Source of the DNA: Sphingobacterium sp. | Lineage (GTDB): Bacteria > Bacteroidota > Bacteroidia > Sphingobacteriales > Sphingobacteriaceae | DNA: 57,719 nt | Direction of reading: 5' to 3' | Assembly: GCA_029239355.1 (NCBI GenBank) | Contig: JAQZAZ010000017.1 | Span: 1 to 57,719 of the forward strand | Shown here: positions 16,095 to 25,825 of the stretch, in pieces | How positions within the stretch are numbered: position 1 is the first letter of the stretch | Layout of the letters: every line of letters begins with the position of its first letter | Notes under the pieces: model-generated | The model's input: the letters and a program-made list of their open reading frames with translations, nothing else | The model's database searches: none | Told to the model about the DNA's origin: nothing | Translations under genes and position numbers: made by a program

Positions 16095-18437
16095 TTAAAA
16101 CGCATGTGCCAAGCTGATGTTCATGCGGGCACCATTCCCTTTTACATAATTCATGTTATTAGACTGCCATTGTGAGATCACAGTGAAGTAGTCTTTATTG
16201 AAAAGGTTCTCCACGCCCAGTCTAAGCACGGTGCTGCGACGTATTTCATAGCTGGATGACAAATTAATGATGGTAAAAGATTTTACGGGACCAGTACCAT
16301 AACTGTAAAGCCCATTGACCTGGTCAAAGCGATCACGGCCGGTGGTATTGACCAGCTGCGTAGTCAAAGTACATTTAGCCGTGGGATGAATTGTTGCATA
16401 GGCTGTGATCTTTGGCGGATTGATACGATCCCCACCAAGATATATCTTGGTGGCATCTGATAGCTCCCGCTTACCTTCGGTATAAGAATAGCTTGCTCCC
16501 AACTCCATAATCGGGTGTATGCGATAATTGGCCGACAGTTCAAATCCATAAATTTTCTCCGGTGACCGCGCGATCTGCGGATTGCCATCCACAAATACAT
16601 ACGATGCCCCCAGTGTCGACGTACTATAATAGGCTGCAGCCTCATACGATAAGCGACCAACATCCCCCGAAAATCCTACTTCATAATTATTCGCTTTTAC
16701 AGCTTTGATGGAAGTATTACTTACGGTATTTTCTTTTGCTGCGCGTAAGACCAATCCTAAATCAGCTACACTAAAGCTTTGTGAAAAGCTGATAAACGGT
16801 TTGAAAGCCTGCATTTTAGTGTATCGAAATCCGGCATTGAACATCAAGGCTGTAAAATTCAATTGCCCGCCATTAACGTTGGTTCCTCCGCCCACATAAC
16901 TTCCACTGACCGAGTTTAAGATCCCGATGGTGGTATAGTCAGGCACGTCGATGTGTACGTTTTCCAGGCGGCTGCCCGCTTTGAAAATAAGGTATTGACC
17001 AAACGTGGTTTTGACCTGAAGATAAGGTGCTAAATTACGCATGCGCATATCGGGGATTACGGTGCGCCCGTCCGTAAGCATGGTATTTGTTTTATCCGAT
17101 AGCAGATCCGCTCCATACGTAAGCTGGCTCTCAACCCGATCTGACCATTGATAAGGCGTATTAAAATTCAGGCGCAAGCCCAATTTCTTGCTGCGGGTAC
17201 TTGGCTGGCCATTATTTTCGAAAAAATTGCTGTAATTGATCAAGGTTTTATAGTCCTGAAAATAGAGGTTCGCCTCCAGATCCGTTTTTCCGATCAACTC
17301 CTGTGCGCTATACTTTAGACTCGCATTATGATTATAAGGCGTGCCTTCATGATCCCCCGGCCTCTTTCCCGGTACCCCAGTCGTTGGCGCATTGATATCG
17401 CCATATTTACCAGGCTTCGCGATATAATCGGTATACTGTGTGCTCTTGTAGTAATTGTACATCATCTCCAAGTGGCTATTGGCATTGATGGTATAACCGA
17501 TCTTGGCAAATGCGTTCCAATTCTTCAGATCGTTCATGCCATATTCGGGCGATAACACTGTACCATCCGCATCTTTGTACAGGCCTGTTTGTTCATAACG
17601 CCCACTGACGACATAATCCCAACGGCCCTGATGTCCATTAAAAAGTTGTCCCAGATAGTAGCCGCCCGTCTGTCCGGGTTTGACAAGTGAAAAGTTACTT
17701 CCTATTTCTGTGCTTCCACGCAATGCTTTGTCCTGCGTGGCTTTCTTTGTGATGTAATTGATCAAGCCTCCGTCCGCTCCATTGCCATAGATCGCCGTAG
17801 CCCCTTTTATGACCTCCACACGTTCGATCACACTTGGATCCAAGGCACGGATATCCCGGGCACCATCACGTAACGGCGTTGATTGCGGGATACCATCTAT
17901 CATAACCAATACACGCCTTCCGCGCAATGTTTGCCCTAGATTTTGAGTACGATTGGTCGAAAAGCCAAGTCCAGGCACGGTGGACGCCAAGATGTCACTG
18001 AGGTTGCTGCTGATGCTACGTTGCGCATCCAACTGCTTTTGTGAGAGAATCGTCACCGAAGAAGGCACCTCATCCAAGGACTCCACGCGACGAGATGCCG
18101 AAACCACGACCTCATTGATCCTGTTATTGGATTGCAATGTCAGAAATACGTTGACACTATCTTGAGGCGTTACCATAATAACGGTGTCTAGCGTCTGGTA
18201 ACCTATCGAACTCAATTGAAGACGGCGTTGTCCAGCAGGCAATTCAGCATAAAACTTGCCAGACAAGTTTGTTTGGAGTTTACGCTGCCCATCTATACGG
18301 ACAGTAACATGGGCTAATGCATCCCCATTTTCTGTGCGCACGGCACCCAATAGGTGACCTTCCTGAGCATGCGCTAGCGCAGTAGACGATAATAAGATAA
18401 ACAAGGCCGAGTAAAGCCGTTTCTGAGGCATAGTCAT
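16095..18437 (-). CDS. TonB-dependent receptor (second of tandem pair)
   Basis: A 780-residue outer-membrane receptor. Signal peptide (ends near AHAQ25), carboxypeptidase-regulatory-like domain about 27-110, plug domain from EVVVSASRRVESLDEVPSSV with the signature EVIKGATAIYGNGADGGLIN, and a beta-barrel ending with LAHAF. The style (no SusC GYG link, long barrel of siderophore-receptor type) suggests import of a ferric siderophore or other metal chelate. It starts 24 bases after the upstream paralogue, with which it shares most motifs, so the two are an operon created by tandem duplication. Confidence 0.93.
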   Translation of the reverse strand: MTMPQKRLYSALFILLSSTALAHAQEGHLLGAVRTENGDALAHVTVRIDGQRKLQTNLSGKFYAELPAGQRRLQLSSIGYQTLDTVIMVTPQDSVNVFLTLQSNNRINEVVVSASRRVESLDEVPSSVTILSQKQLDAQRSISSNLSDILASTVPGLGFSTNRTQNLGQTLRGRRVLVMIDGIPQSTPLRDGARDIRALDPSVIERVEVIKGATAIYGNGADGGLINYITKKATQDKALRGSTEIGSNFSLVKPGQTGGYYLGQLFNGHQGRWDYVVSGRYEQTGLYKDADGTVLSPEYGMNDLKNWNAFAKIGYTINANSHLEMMYNYYKSTQYTDYIAKPGKYGDINAPTTGVPGKRPGDHEGTPYNHNASLKYSAQELIGKTDLEANLYFQDYKTLINYSNFFENNGQPSTRSKKLGLRLNFNTPYQWSDRVESQLTYGADLLSDKTNTMLTDGRTVIPDMRMRNLAPYLQVKTTFGQYLIFKAGSRLENVHIDVPDYTTIGILNSVSGSYVGGGTNVNGGQLNFTALMFNAGFRYTKMQAFKPFISFSQSFSVADLGLVLRAAKENTVSNTSIKAVKANNYEVGFSGDVGRLSYEAAAYYSTSTLGASYVFVDGNPQIARSPEKIYGFELSANYRIHPIMELGASYSYTEGKRELSDATKIYLGGDRINPPKITAYATIHPTAKCTLTTQLVNTTGRDRFDQVNGLYSYGTGPVKSFTIINLSSSYEIRRSTVLRLGVENLFNKDYFTVISQWQSNNMNYVKGNGARMNISLAHAF

Positions 18438-18461
18438 TTGGTTAAGTAGATGATTTAAGAC

Positions 18462-20807
18462 TTACAGATCAAACTGTATTCCGAGATTTGCCATTGTACC
18501 TGTTCCCTTGATGTAGTAGCGGCCCTCATTGGTAGCACCACGTACTTCCGCATGAACGGGGTAATAATCAGCATTGAATAAATTATTGATGGAGAATAAG
18601 AAGGTGAATTTCTGGTATTTATAACGTGTTTGTAAATCCACCAGATTATAACCCGAAATCGGATATTTACCATAATTATAAACTTCGGTAGGAAACACAT
18701 CCCTTCCGCCCAAATGCAGGTACTGCACATACACATTCCATTGCTCCGTCAATTTAAAATCAGCGTTCAAATTAATTTTGAAGGGTGAAATAATGGAGTT
18801 GTCCAATTTATCCTTGTATGTCCCTTCATTTTTCAGATCCTGGCGTCCATCCATGTAGCCAAGCACGGTACCCAGGGACAACCATTGAAGCGGCTTGACA
18901 TTCCCGACAAACTCAAGTCCATAAATACGCTGTGGTACCTGGCTCAGCTCGTAGTTACCCGGAGTAGAAGTTTCGGCAAAGGTCGTTCCTTTCTTAGAGG
19001 TGCTATAATAGCCTGTCAGCTGATAGTCCCATATATCCAACTGACCATTTACACCCAATTCAACATTATTGACCACCACGGGTTTGGGATCAATCTGGCT
19101 CAATGGTACACCATTGCGCAGAATGAGGCCGACATCACCAATGGAATAGCCCTGCGAAAAAGAAGCAAAAGGTTGCGCATACCGGTATTTATTAAAACGC
19201 GTAGCGATATTAAATACCAAGGCATCCGAATTATTGTTTTCACCCGGAGTCAGTTTACCATTTTTAGTCAGGTCACCGACCTTAAACCGGATATTTTCAT
19301 AGCGTAGTCCTCCTTTTAGGATCCAGTCGGTACCAAGGTTTAATTTACTCTGCAGGTAAAGAGCCAGGTTGTTCATATTCATATCTGGTGTCACCAGGTC
19401 ATCTTTCATTGTCTTCTGAACCGTGTGATCCTTTAGTAAATCCATACCATAGATGAGAGCCATCTTTGTAGATGCACCCAACTGAAAAGGCGTACTGAAG
19501 TTTAGCCTAGCTCCTTTGTGATCCGAGTAATTTTGATTGTAGGTCTCAAAGACCGTATTCATATCTTCATAGTAGAGGCTCAAATTTGCTGCTGTCTTAC
19601 CATATTGACCGTCATATTTCAAATGTAAAGCCTTGTTATAGGGGGTGCCACCATTGATGACCGTATCGGATGGAATACCAATCGCCGGTGACTCGCCGAA
19701 TTTGCCCGTTGTACCCACATACTTGCTATCCTGGAGGCTACGATAATAGTTGCCCATAAATTCAATGCGATGATCCGGAGCAATCTGGTAGCCGATTTTG
19801 GCCAGCGCATTATACGATTTTGTTTCGCCCAGTCCATAGAAAGGACTTGCCACTGCTGCATTAGCACTCCTTACCACGCCCGTACGGCCCATCTTGCCCT
19901 GTACGACATAGTCCCATTTGGCTATCTGTCCCGAAAATACCTGTGCAATATTGTAGCCATAGGTTTCGTTAGGTTTTACCAAACTCAACGAATTATTGAG
20001 ATAAGTGGATGAACTCAGTTTCTTGCCTATTTGAGGCTTTTTGGTAATATAGTTGATCACACCGCCTGCGGCACCATTACCATACATTGCCGTTGCGCCA
20101 TTGATCACTTCGATATGATCGATTGCACTGGCGTCTATCGTCCTTAGGTCACGTCCGCCATTACGTAATGGTGTAGACTGTGGGATACCATCGATCAGTA
20201 CCAGAAAATTACGGCCACGGATCTTGGCAATAAAGTTGTTTTGACTTTCTTCGCTAGGTGAGATACTGGGTACTTTTTGCATCAGGATAGACGGTAGGTT
20301 GTCATTGATCTGGCGTTGCTGATCCAGCACCCTGCCACCGATATAGGTGACCGAAGAGGGCACCTCATCGATATGTTCGGCCAGCCTACTCGCTGTTACC
20401 ACCACTTCATCCAAATTGTGCTGAGCCTCCTGCATCACCAGCGGGGCGTCAATTTGATGGCTTGCTTCACGCAGCTCAACCGCTTGTACGATACCTTCAA
20501 ATCCCACTGAGCTCAGCGTCAAACTGTACGTTCCATAAGGAATCCCCTCCAGCTTGAAATAGCCCTCGCGGTCAGATTTTGCCCCCTTCAGCCCATTGAG
20601 CTGAACAAACACATTTGCTAAAGGCACACCCTGTGCATTGACAACACGGCCGCTGATAGCACCCTTCTGCTGCATAGGGAATGAAGATGTAGACCAAGGA
20701 TTTTCACGGATAAAGGCCGGCTCCGCCGAAACTGTAGAGGATAACGAACAAGAACAATATAGTAAAGCGGCTGTGATTTTAGCCATGCTGTATGGATTGA
20801 CTTTCAT
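18462..20807 (-). CDS. TonB-dependent receptor (first of tandem pair)
   Basis: A 781-residue outer-membrane receptor paralogous to its downstream neighbour. Exported leader, carboxypeptidase-like domain about 50-135 (GAISGRVVNAQGVPLANVFV), plug with DEVVVTASRLAEHIDEVPSS and EVINGATAMYGNGAAGGVIN, and a barrel ending in GIQFDL. Both copies keep the complete domain plan, which suggests two functional receptors with different ligand preference rather than a decayed duplicate. A TATCTTTG -7 box lies about 70 bases upstream. Ligand type (siderophore-like) is inferred from barrel and plug style. Confidence 0.93.
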   Translation of the reverse strand: MKVNPYSMAKITAALLYCSCSLSSTVSAEPAFIRENPWSTSSFPMQQKGAISGRVVNAQGVPLANVFVQLNGLKGAKSDREGYFKLEGIPYGTYSLTLSSVGFEGIVQAVELREASHQIDAPLVMQEAQHNLDEVVVTASRLAEHIDEVPSSVTYIGGRVLDQQRQINDNLPSILMQKVPSISPSEESQNNFIAKIRGRNFLVLIDGIPQSTPLRNGGRDLRTIDASAIDHIEVINGATAMYGNGAAGGVINYITKKPQIGKKLSSSTYLNNSLSLVKPNETYGYNIAQVFSGQIAKWDYVVQGKMGRTGVVRSANAAVASPFYGLGETKSYNALAKIGYQIAPDHRIEFMGNYYRSLQDSKYVGTTGKFGESPAIGIPSDTVINGGTPYNKALHLKYDGQYGKTAANLSLYYEDMNTVFETYNQNYSDHKGARLNFSTPFQLGASTKMALIYGMDLLKDHTVQKTMKDDLVTPDMNMNNLALYLQSKLNLGTDWILKGGLRYENIRFKVGDLTKNGKLTPGENNNSDALVFNIATRFNKYRYAQPFASFSQGYSIGDVGLILRNGVPLSQIDPKPVVVNNVELGVNGQLDIWDYQLTGYYSTSKKGTTFAETSTPGNYELSQVPQRIYGLEFVGNVKPLQWLSLGTVLGYMDGRQDLKNEGTYKDKLDNSIISPFKINLNADFKLTEQWNVYVQYLHLGGRDVFPTEVYNYGKYPISGYNLVDLQTRYKYQKFTFLFSINNLFNADYYPVHAEVRGATNEGRYYIKGTGTMANLGIQFDL

Positions 20808-20873
20808 TGCTTGTAATGGACTGGTAGACGATTTTTAATGCCTTTTTAAAATTTAAAATAATAATAATGGGGA

Positions 20874-20881
20874 CAAAGATA
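20874..20881 (-). promoter_or_regulatory. Probable -7 box of the tandem receptor operon
   Basis: The minus strand reads TATCTTTG, an exact TAnnTTTG match, 67 bases upstream of the first receptor start. The AT-rich sequence just upstream contains a GATAATAAT element reminiscent of half a Fur box, but too weak to call. Confidence 0.45.
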
Positions 20882-21003
20882 TATTATTTTGATTAATTCT
20901 AAATAAAATCTGATAATAATCTGGTTTTACCACAGGAAACATATGGGATAATAAGATTTTTGTCCAGACCTGATCACCAATGAATCCAACTTGATCGTAC
21001 AAA

Positions 21004-21037
21004 AAAATAACCCCTAATCTATATTAAGGGTTATTTT
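21004..21037 (-). terminator. Rho-independent terminator after the FAD gene
   Basis: A 10-bp stem (AAAATAACCC with GGGTTATTTT) that on the minus strand runs into seven T residues. It ends the FAD/NAD(P)-binding gene and separates it from the receptor operon. Confidence 0.8.
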
Positions 21038-21116
21038 GATCATTGAAAAATACACTATGAGGCAAAGCTATGAATCCCATTTCAGGCACCACGGACAAGT
21101 TCCGAATACAGCGACC

Positions 21117-22835
21117 TTAAACATGATTATTTTTTATAAACTTTACTATCCGTTCGCTCGCTGTGTCGCAGAAATCAAGACCCGAATAATCCGGATTCAA
21201 CCCACCGATAAAAGGAACGGCCATGATAAATAGATTTTCTGTTGCGTTTCCAAAGGAATCGAGTGCCTGAAAATAATCGTTGATACTTAGTCCTTTCACC
21301 TGCATATAATAGCCGCCATTACTGTCGGCCCTTACATTTAGATCATTTTCATCCAAATATCTGAGTCCTTCCGCTTTATTTTTGAAATTTAAGTAAGCCG
21401 TACTGATCAGCCCATTATGCTTTAAGCCCTCAAAGGGTAAGTCATTAAATTCGAGAGCCTTTTGTCCGGTGCCATCTACATAGAGTTTATAATGGACGCT
21501 TTGCTCATTTCCTTCTGTATCCTTATAGTTGTAAATTGCGCCGCCGTCAGCATGAGGAACGACTTGGCTGTCCTTATCAACTTGAATATGATCTATGACA
21601 CCCGCTTCATATAAAGCAATAATCTCGCTATAAGATTCCTGCGGCAGGGAGGCAATGATCACGCTGATGAGCGGCATTAAGACTTTGCGCAATCTCAGCA
21701 TGTCTTCGGCAGAAAAATGTTTGGCCGGATAATTCATGGCGTAGCTAAAAGCAGCCAATAATTCCTTCCATGAGATAGACTGTCGTCTATTAATGGATTT
21801 TTCAGCTTCCTGATATTCGGCCTTAAAAAGTGTGAAACTGTCCAGTTCTTTACGTAGCGTCAGCATTTCATCTACAAACTGCTCGATACTGAGGTCTTTG
21901 ACCTTCTCATAAAAAGCAGGATCCCTTTGCATAAGCGGATTTTTAAAATTTCGTTCGAAAACATAATCCAAGTCCACAAAACCATTATTTTTAGTTTTAT
22001 AATCATAAATTTCCTGCAATGTCATCGACCATGTCAACGAATAGGGTTCTTGTTCAGAATGAAATCTCAATGCGGGCAGAAAGCCACTCGTTGAAAATAA
22101 ATGAATGTTAAAGTTGCTGGAAGCTTCATCCAGCACATAGCTGACTTTGTCTCCCAGGTAAGTATATCGACCATTCCGGCGTGAAAGGGTTTTGATGGCA
22201 TCTACAGCAGTCAGCGACGCTCCTTTGATCGCGATGGGGTAATCTGTGGCATGGTCAAACTTAGCAGGCGGATAGGGCGAGTCATACCATCCATCGGTTT
22301 CTCCCTCAAAAGTTATACCCCAATGATGTCCGGTGCATAATACCACGATTTGGGCTTCATATTCTTCATCCGCAGTGATAATTATCCGATAATTTTCATT
22401 TTTATCATCGCGGACAATGTCGTTTACCGAGGTCTCGGTGCTAACGTTAACCTTTATCTTGCTCTTTATAGCAAGTTTGATATATTGGTGAAATTGGTTT
22501 TCGAGATAATCCCCCAAAAGCAGGCGCGGTACTACCTGGTATGGATTGAGCTTGCCATTCGCGTAGTAGTCCAGATAATCATCCGTTGGATATTTTGATA
22601 GATAAGAAGAGACATCATTAACTAATGCCGGAATTTCATTGGCCGAGACGTTGGCGAGATGTTCAGGGCACGATCCATATTTACCGTAGGGCATTCCGAC
22701 ACCCAGCCGTTCATTTTTTTCAAAGATGTAGATATTTTCAACGGATAGATGCTGGTTGACAATCTGCTTTAACATAAATAATGCAGCAGGCCCCCCTCCG
22801 ATTAGTGCAATCGATCTTAGTTTTTGATATTGCAT
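21117..22835 (-). CDS. FAD/NAD(P)-binding oxidoreductase-like protein
   Basis: A 572-residue cytoplasmic protein with an N-terminal dinucleotide-binding motif (IALIGGGPAALFMLKQI, residues 11-27), a conserved FEKNERLGVGMPYG segment, and VVLCTGHHWG further on, as in the FAD-NAD(P)-binding (HI0933/YdhS-like) family. The C-terminal part has KLYVDGTGQKALEF and MAVPFIGGLNPDYSGLDFCD, matching the closing FAD contacts. Its reaction is unknown. It lies directly upstream of two TonB-dependent receptors on the same strand, but a terminator in between argues for separate transcription. A role in releasing or reducing an imported iron chelate is only a guess. Confidence 0.8.
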   Translation of the reverse strand: MQYQKLRSIALIGGGPAALFMLKQIVNQHLSVENIYIFEKNERLGVGMPYGKYGSCPEHLANVSANEIPALVNDVSSYLSKYPTDDYLDYYANGKLNPYQVVPRLLLGDYLENQFHQYIKLAIKSKIKVNVSTETSVNDIVRDDKNENYRIIITADEEYEAQIVVLCTGHHWGITFEGETDGWYDSPYPPAKFDHATDYPIAIKGASLTAVDAIKTLSRRNGRYTYLGDKVSYVLDEASSNFNIHLFSTSGFLPALRFHSEQEPYSLTWSMTLQEIYDYKTKNNGFVDLDYVFERNFKNPLMQRDPAFYEKVKDLSIEQFVDEMLTLRKELDSFTLFKAEYQEAEKSINRRQSISWKELLAAFSYAMNYPAKHFSAEDMLRLRKVLMPLISVIIASLPQESYSEIIALYEAGVIDHIQVDKDSQVVPHADGGAIYNYKDTEGNEQSVHYKLYVDGTGQKALEFNDLPFEGLKHNGLISTAYLNFKNKAEGLRYLDENDLNVRADSNGGYYMQVKGLSINDYFQALDSFGNATENLFIMAVPFIGGLNPDYSGLDFCDTASERIVKFIKNNHV

Positions 22836-23521
22836 AAAAGTTGTTCGATGATGTGTTAGCCTAATTAATTCGCTGATCGAGTTCGATCGTTTTTACATTT
22901 TTTTCCTTTTTCATATTCAAATATTCTATTGTACAATTTCATAAATGCTCCTACTGCTTGTTTTATCAAACAAGTATCGACAAATAACCAGTGATAACAT
23001 CGTATCACCTGCGTATTTCTGAACATTACATAAGCCCTATATTGACGTTAGATAGCCACCTAACACCGAATAAAATATCTACAAAATATAAAATGAAGGC
23101 TGAGAATTGTGTTTTTTTCGAACCCACTTATTAAGGTAGTTAGTTAAATAGCAATTCAACATAAATAACAAGTACAGTATTGAAAAGTTTTTTCTGTACA
23201 AAATAAAATTAATACAGGTTACAGAATATTTCCCTTAAAGGTATCAAGGATTATATTAGCTTACTTTGTAAATCCATGTTTGAATCTTCGCTGAATGCGG
23301 TGTTGGAGTAGTGTACTGTTGTTGAAGCGGAGCCTGTACGGGGGCGATGGTCTTGACATATGGCGGTTGTCTTAACATGGGGAAAGATGGTAAATCATAG
23401 CTTTAACAATCATTTAACATAATTAAATATAGATAATCAATTATATTTTGTAAATTCACCTCAACCAATCATTAGAGGTTGGAAAATAAATACAAGAACT
23501 ATCTCTTCCGCAAAAATTCAC
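22836..23521. other. Long divergent spacer between FAD gene and desaturase
   Basis: This 686-base AT-rich region separates divergent genes. Apart from a GC-richer island with one candidate small ORF (listed separately at 23256-23378), I see no gene. It is unusually long for this genome. Confidence 0.5.
23256..23378 (-). CDS. Candidate small protein, proline/glutamine-rich, unknown
   Basis: A 40-codon frame from ATG 23378 encodes a peptide with a Pro/Gln/Thr-rich middle (TIAPVQAPLQQQYTTPTP) and an end reading KIQTWIYKVS. The frame stays open a few codons upstream of the ATG. Base composition here is richer in GC than the surrounding spacer, as in coding sequence. It could be a true small gene or the tail of a lost one. 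No family is recognised. Confidence 0.3.
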   Translation of the reverse strand: MLRQPPYVKTIAPVQAPLQQQYTTPTPHSAKIQTWIYKVS

Positions 23522-24583
23522 ATGTCCCAGTCTATTAAATTCGACAATGTAAATACATTGTTTTCCAAAACATTGAAGCAAAAAATCAATCATTATTTTA
23601 ATAATTCATCAAAGCAGAAAACCGGCAATCGACGAATTTTTTTGAAGGCTTCCATTCTATTGACCACTTTTATCATTCTATACGTTCTGTTGGTATTTGT
23701 CCCCATCCATTGGAGTATTGCCATTGCTTTGTGCCTTATTTTCGGGGCCAACCTAGCCGCAATCGGCTTCAATATCATGCACGATGCCGGGCACAATTCA
23801 TTTTCGGGCAATAAACGGCTGAATACCGTTTTGTCCTATTCGCTCAATCTATTGGGCGGTAATATCTATTTTTGGAAACTCAAACATAATATTGCCCATC
23901 ATACCTACACCAATATTGATGGCGAGGACCACGATATCGAGGTCAAATTTATGCGTATACACCATGATCAAAAATTAAAGAAGCACCACCGTTATCAACG
24001 CTTTTACTTCCCCTTGTTGTATGGTATCTCCTATCTTGCCTGGATTTTTTATCAGGATTATGAGAAATACTTCCGCGGCCGTATGGGTAATGATACTGAT
24101 CGTTTTCATTTTCCCCTCAAGGAGCGCGTTATATTTTGGGTGAGCAAGCTGCTGCATTTTACATTATTTGTTGTTGTTCCCATTATATTTGTCGGTTGGT
24201 TGCCTACGCTGCTAGGTTTATTAATTGCTGGGGTCGTCTGTGGACTGAGCCTGGCTACGGTATTCCAGCTGGCGCATGTGGTTTCGGGAACAGAATTCAA
24301 GACCATCGAAGCCTCCCGGGTGGAAGAAGAATGGATGATCCATCAGATCCAGTCGACGGCCAATTTCGCCACCAAGAGTAAGGTATTGACCTGGTTGCTT
24401 GGCGGGCTTAACTTTCAGGTCGAACATCACCTGTTTCCTAAGATCAGCCATGTCCATTACCCGGCACTTAACCGCATTGTGAAACAGACCTGTGAGGAAT
24501 ATAAATTGCAGTATAATGAATTTAGAACATTCTGGGCTGCTTTTAGGTCCCATATTGGCGTCATTCATTCGATGTCCAAGTAA
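23522..24583 (+). CDS. Membrane fatty acid desaturase (front-end type)
   Basis: A 353-residue integral-membrane di-iron desaturase. The three histidine boxes are visible: HDAGH (87-91), HNIAHH (122-127) and, near residue 305, QVEHHLFP; the Gln in the third box is the mark of front-end (delta-5/delta-6-like) enzymes. Hydrophobic spans flank the boxes (about 41-62, 66-86 and 205-245). There is no fused cytochrome b5 domain, so electrons must come from a separate ferredoxin- or flavoprotein. It would introduce a double bond in acyl chains, probably for membrane fluidity; the cold-shock gene that follows is suggestive but is separated by a strong hairpin. Confidence 0.93.
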   Translation: MSQSIKFDNVNTLFSKTLKQKINHYFNNSSKQKTGNRRIFLKASILLTTFIILYVLLVFVPIHWSIAIALCLIFGANLAAIGFNIMHDAGHNSFSGNKRLNTVLSYSLNLLGGNIYFWKLKHNIAHHTYTNIDGEDHDIEVKFMRIHHDQKLKKHHRYQRFYFPLLYGISYLAWIFYQDYEKYFRGRMGNDTDRFHFPLKERVIFWVSKLLHFTLFVVVPIIFVGWLPTLLGLLIAGVVCGLSLATVFQLAHVVSGTEFKTIEASRVEEEWMIHQIQSTANFATKSKVLTWLLGGLNFQVEHHLFPKISHVHYPALNRIVKQTCEEYKLQYNEFRTFWAAFRSHIGVIHSMSK

Positions 24584-24626
24584 ATGAATTTAGCGGCTGA
24601 TCGTACGTAGTCAGCCTAAGGAATAT

Positions 24627-24674
24627 AAAGCTCCTTTTTCTGCTGCAATTAATCTGCGCAGAAAAAGGAGCTTT
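24627..24674. terminator. Long hairpin terminator after the desaturase
   Basis: A perfect 17-bp stem (AAAGCTCCTTTTTCTGC with its complement) around a 14-base loop, 44 bases after the desaturase stop. There is no T-run outside the stem, but its length and position fit a transcription end. Confidence 0.7.
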
Positions 24675-25010
24675 AATGCGATATAGGGAGCGTTTATAAA
24701 CTTATGTGAAAAATAAAATACAAATTATGCTAAATGTCAATATATTATACCTATACTTGTAATATAATCAGGCTTCGCCTTTGCTTCTCTGAAATCGTCA
24801 AGTATTACTTTTCCACTCAGTTTTCGCATTTTCAGTAGCTAATTTTGTTGTCAAAATAATAGGTGAAGTACCTTTTTGAACTTGCATAAACCCAAGCCCA
24901 TTAAATACCAAACATCATTTCTTGCGAACAAAACGATTGACCAGAGTAAGGATAATAGTATCATTGCAATGGGGTTAAAAATGAATAATTTAATACTAAT
25001 ATATAATACA
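24675..25010 (+). promoter_or_regulatory. Long leader region of the cold-shock gene
   Basis: About 335 bases without a gene precede the cold-shock protein. Cold-shock mRNAs often have long structured leaders, so part of this may be transcribed. A TATACTTG element near 24754 resembles a -7 box with one mismatch. No Shine-Dalgarno is seen before the start. Confidence 0.35.
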
Positions 25011-25202
25011 ATGCAAGAAGGAACAGTAAAATTCTTTAACCAGACAAAAGGTTTCGGTTTTATTACACCAGCTGATGGTGGTGAAGACATTTTCGTACAC
25101 GTTACTGGTCTAATCAATGAAGTACGCGAAAACGATAGCGTAACATTTGATTTGGAGAACGGTAAGAAAGGCATTAATGCCACGAACGTACGTATCGCTT
25201 AA
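25011..25202 (+). CDS. Cold-shock domain protein
   Basis: A 63-residue single cold-shock domain, an RNA chaperone that binds single-stranded nucleic acid. The start at ATG 25011 gives the usual MQEGTVKFFN; an open frame extends upstream but adds residues foreign to the family. RNP1 (KGFGFI) and RNP2 (DIFVH) are intact. The acidic-basic composition and length are typical. A strong terminator follows about 46 bases after the stop, so it is monocistronic. Confidence 0.97.
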   Translation: MQEGTVKFFNQTKGFGFITPADGGEDIFVHVTGLINEVRENDSVTFDLENGKKGINATNVRIA

Positions 25203-25248
25203 TTAAGTAGAATAGTCAATCTGGAATTTGCATGGCGCATTTTCTAAG

Positions 25249-25280
25249 AAAGTGTAACAGAGATCTGTTACACTTTTTTT
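25249..25280 (+). terminator. Rho-independent terminator of the cold-shock gene
   Basis: A perfect 12-bp stem (AAAGTGTAACAG with CTGTTACACTTT), a 4-base loop AGAT, and a T-run through 25280. Confidence 0.92.
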
Positions 25281-25367
25281 ATTAGAGGCCCTTCACTCCT
25301 GGTCAAATTCATAGGCTCTTACAAAGGCCTATGCAGCTTTGCCAAAGGATTGCCTAAACGAGTCTAT

Positions 25368-25814
25368 TTATATTTTCTTTCGCATGGCTTTTATGGCCAG
25401 CCCGGCTGCCATTCCGCCGATGACATACCAAGCTACCGTCATTATTTTTGTACGTGGCGTCTTTTTTATCGGCTTGGCATCAAGCCCGGCCTGTTCAGGT
25501 ATTGTCAATGTTGCCAGGCCTACGGCTGTCCCGAGCAGTGCTCCTCTGAGGAGGAGGTGTTTACCACCGCCATAGCCGATCATGGTATATAACATTGCAT
25601 TTGAAGCCACATCAGCGCCAAATGTAGCTGCAACGAGTGCGTTTCCTTTTAGCGGTTCAAATCCGGCAGCACGTACCGACTTCTGCATCGCCTCCTCACC
25701 TACCTGGTCAATTTCGGGAGCTTTTGGATCAAATCTTTTTGCAGCACTGTGGATCACATTGAGAACAACTGCGCCGATCAGTCCGCCCAACATATTTTTA
25801 TTAAATACATTCAT
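25368..25814 (-). CDS. Conserved small membrane protein, hypothetical
   Basis: A 148-residue protein with glycine/alanine-rich hydrophobic segments: LGGLIGAVVLNVIHSAA near the start, a middle stretch LLLRGALLGTAVGLATL and a C-terminal IMTVAWYVIGGMAAGLAIKA, ending in basic residues. The pattern suggests three or four short membrane helices with an inner-membrane location. Similar proteins occur in Bacteroidota without an assigned function. It is immediately downstream of a decayed gene on the same strand. Confidence 0.7.
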   Translation of the reverse strand: MNVFNKNMLGGLIGAVVLNVIHSAAKRFDPKAPEIDQVGEEAMQKSVRAAGFEPLKGNALVAATFGADVASNAMLYTMIGYGGGKHLLLRGALLGTAVGLATLTIPEQAGLDAKPIKKTPRTKIMTVAWYVIGGMAAGLAIKAMRKKI

Positions 25815-25825
25815 TATTTCATGTG

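Noticed and set aside
20880..20935. Fur box upstream of the TonB receptor pair
   Set aside because: Only a GATAATAAT-like half is visible; not enough for a call.
24876..25010. Upstream extension of the cold-shock ORF
   Set aside because: The family starts at MQEGTVKFF; the extension is leader sequence that happens to be open.
25249..25280. TGTAACA/TGTTACA dyad as a second Crp/Fnr site
   Set aside because: It forms a 12-bp hairpin followed by a T-run after the cold-shock gene and is better explained as a terminator.
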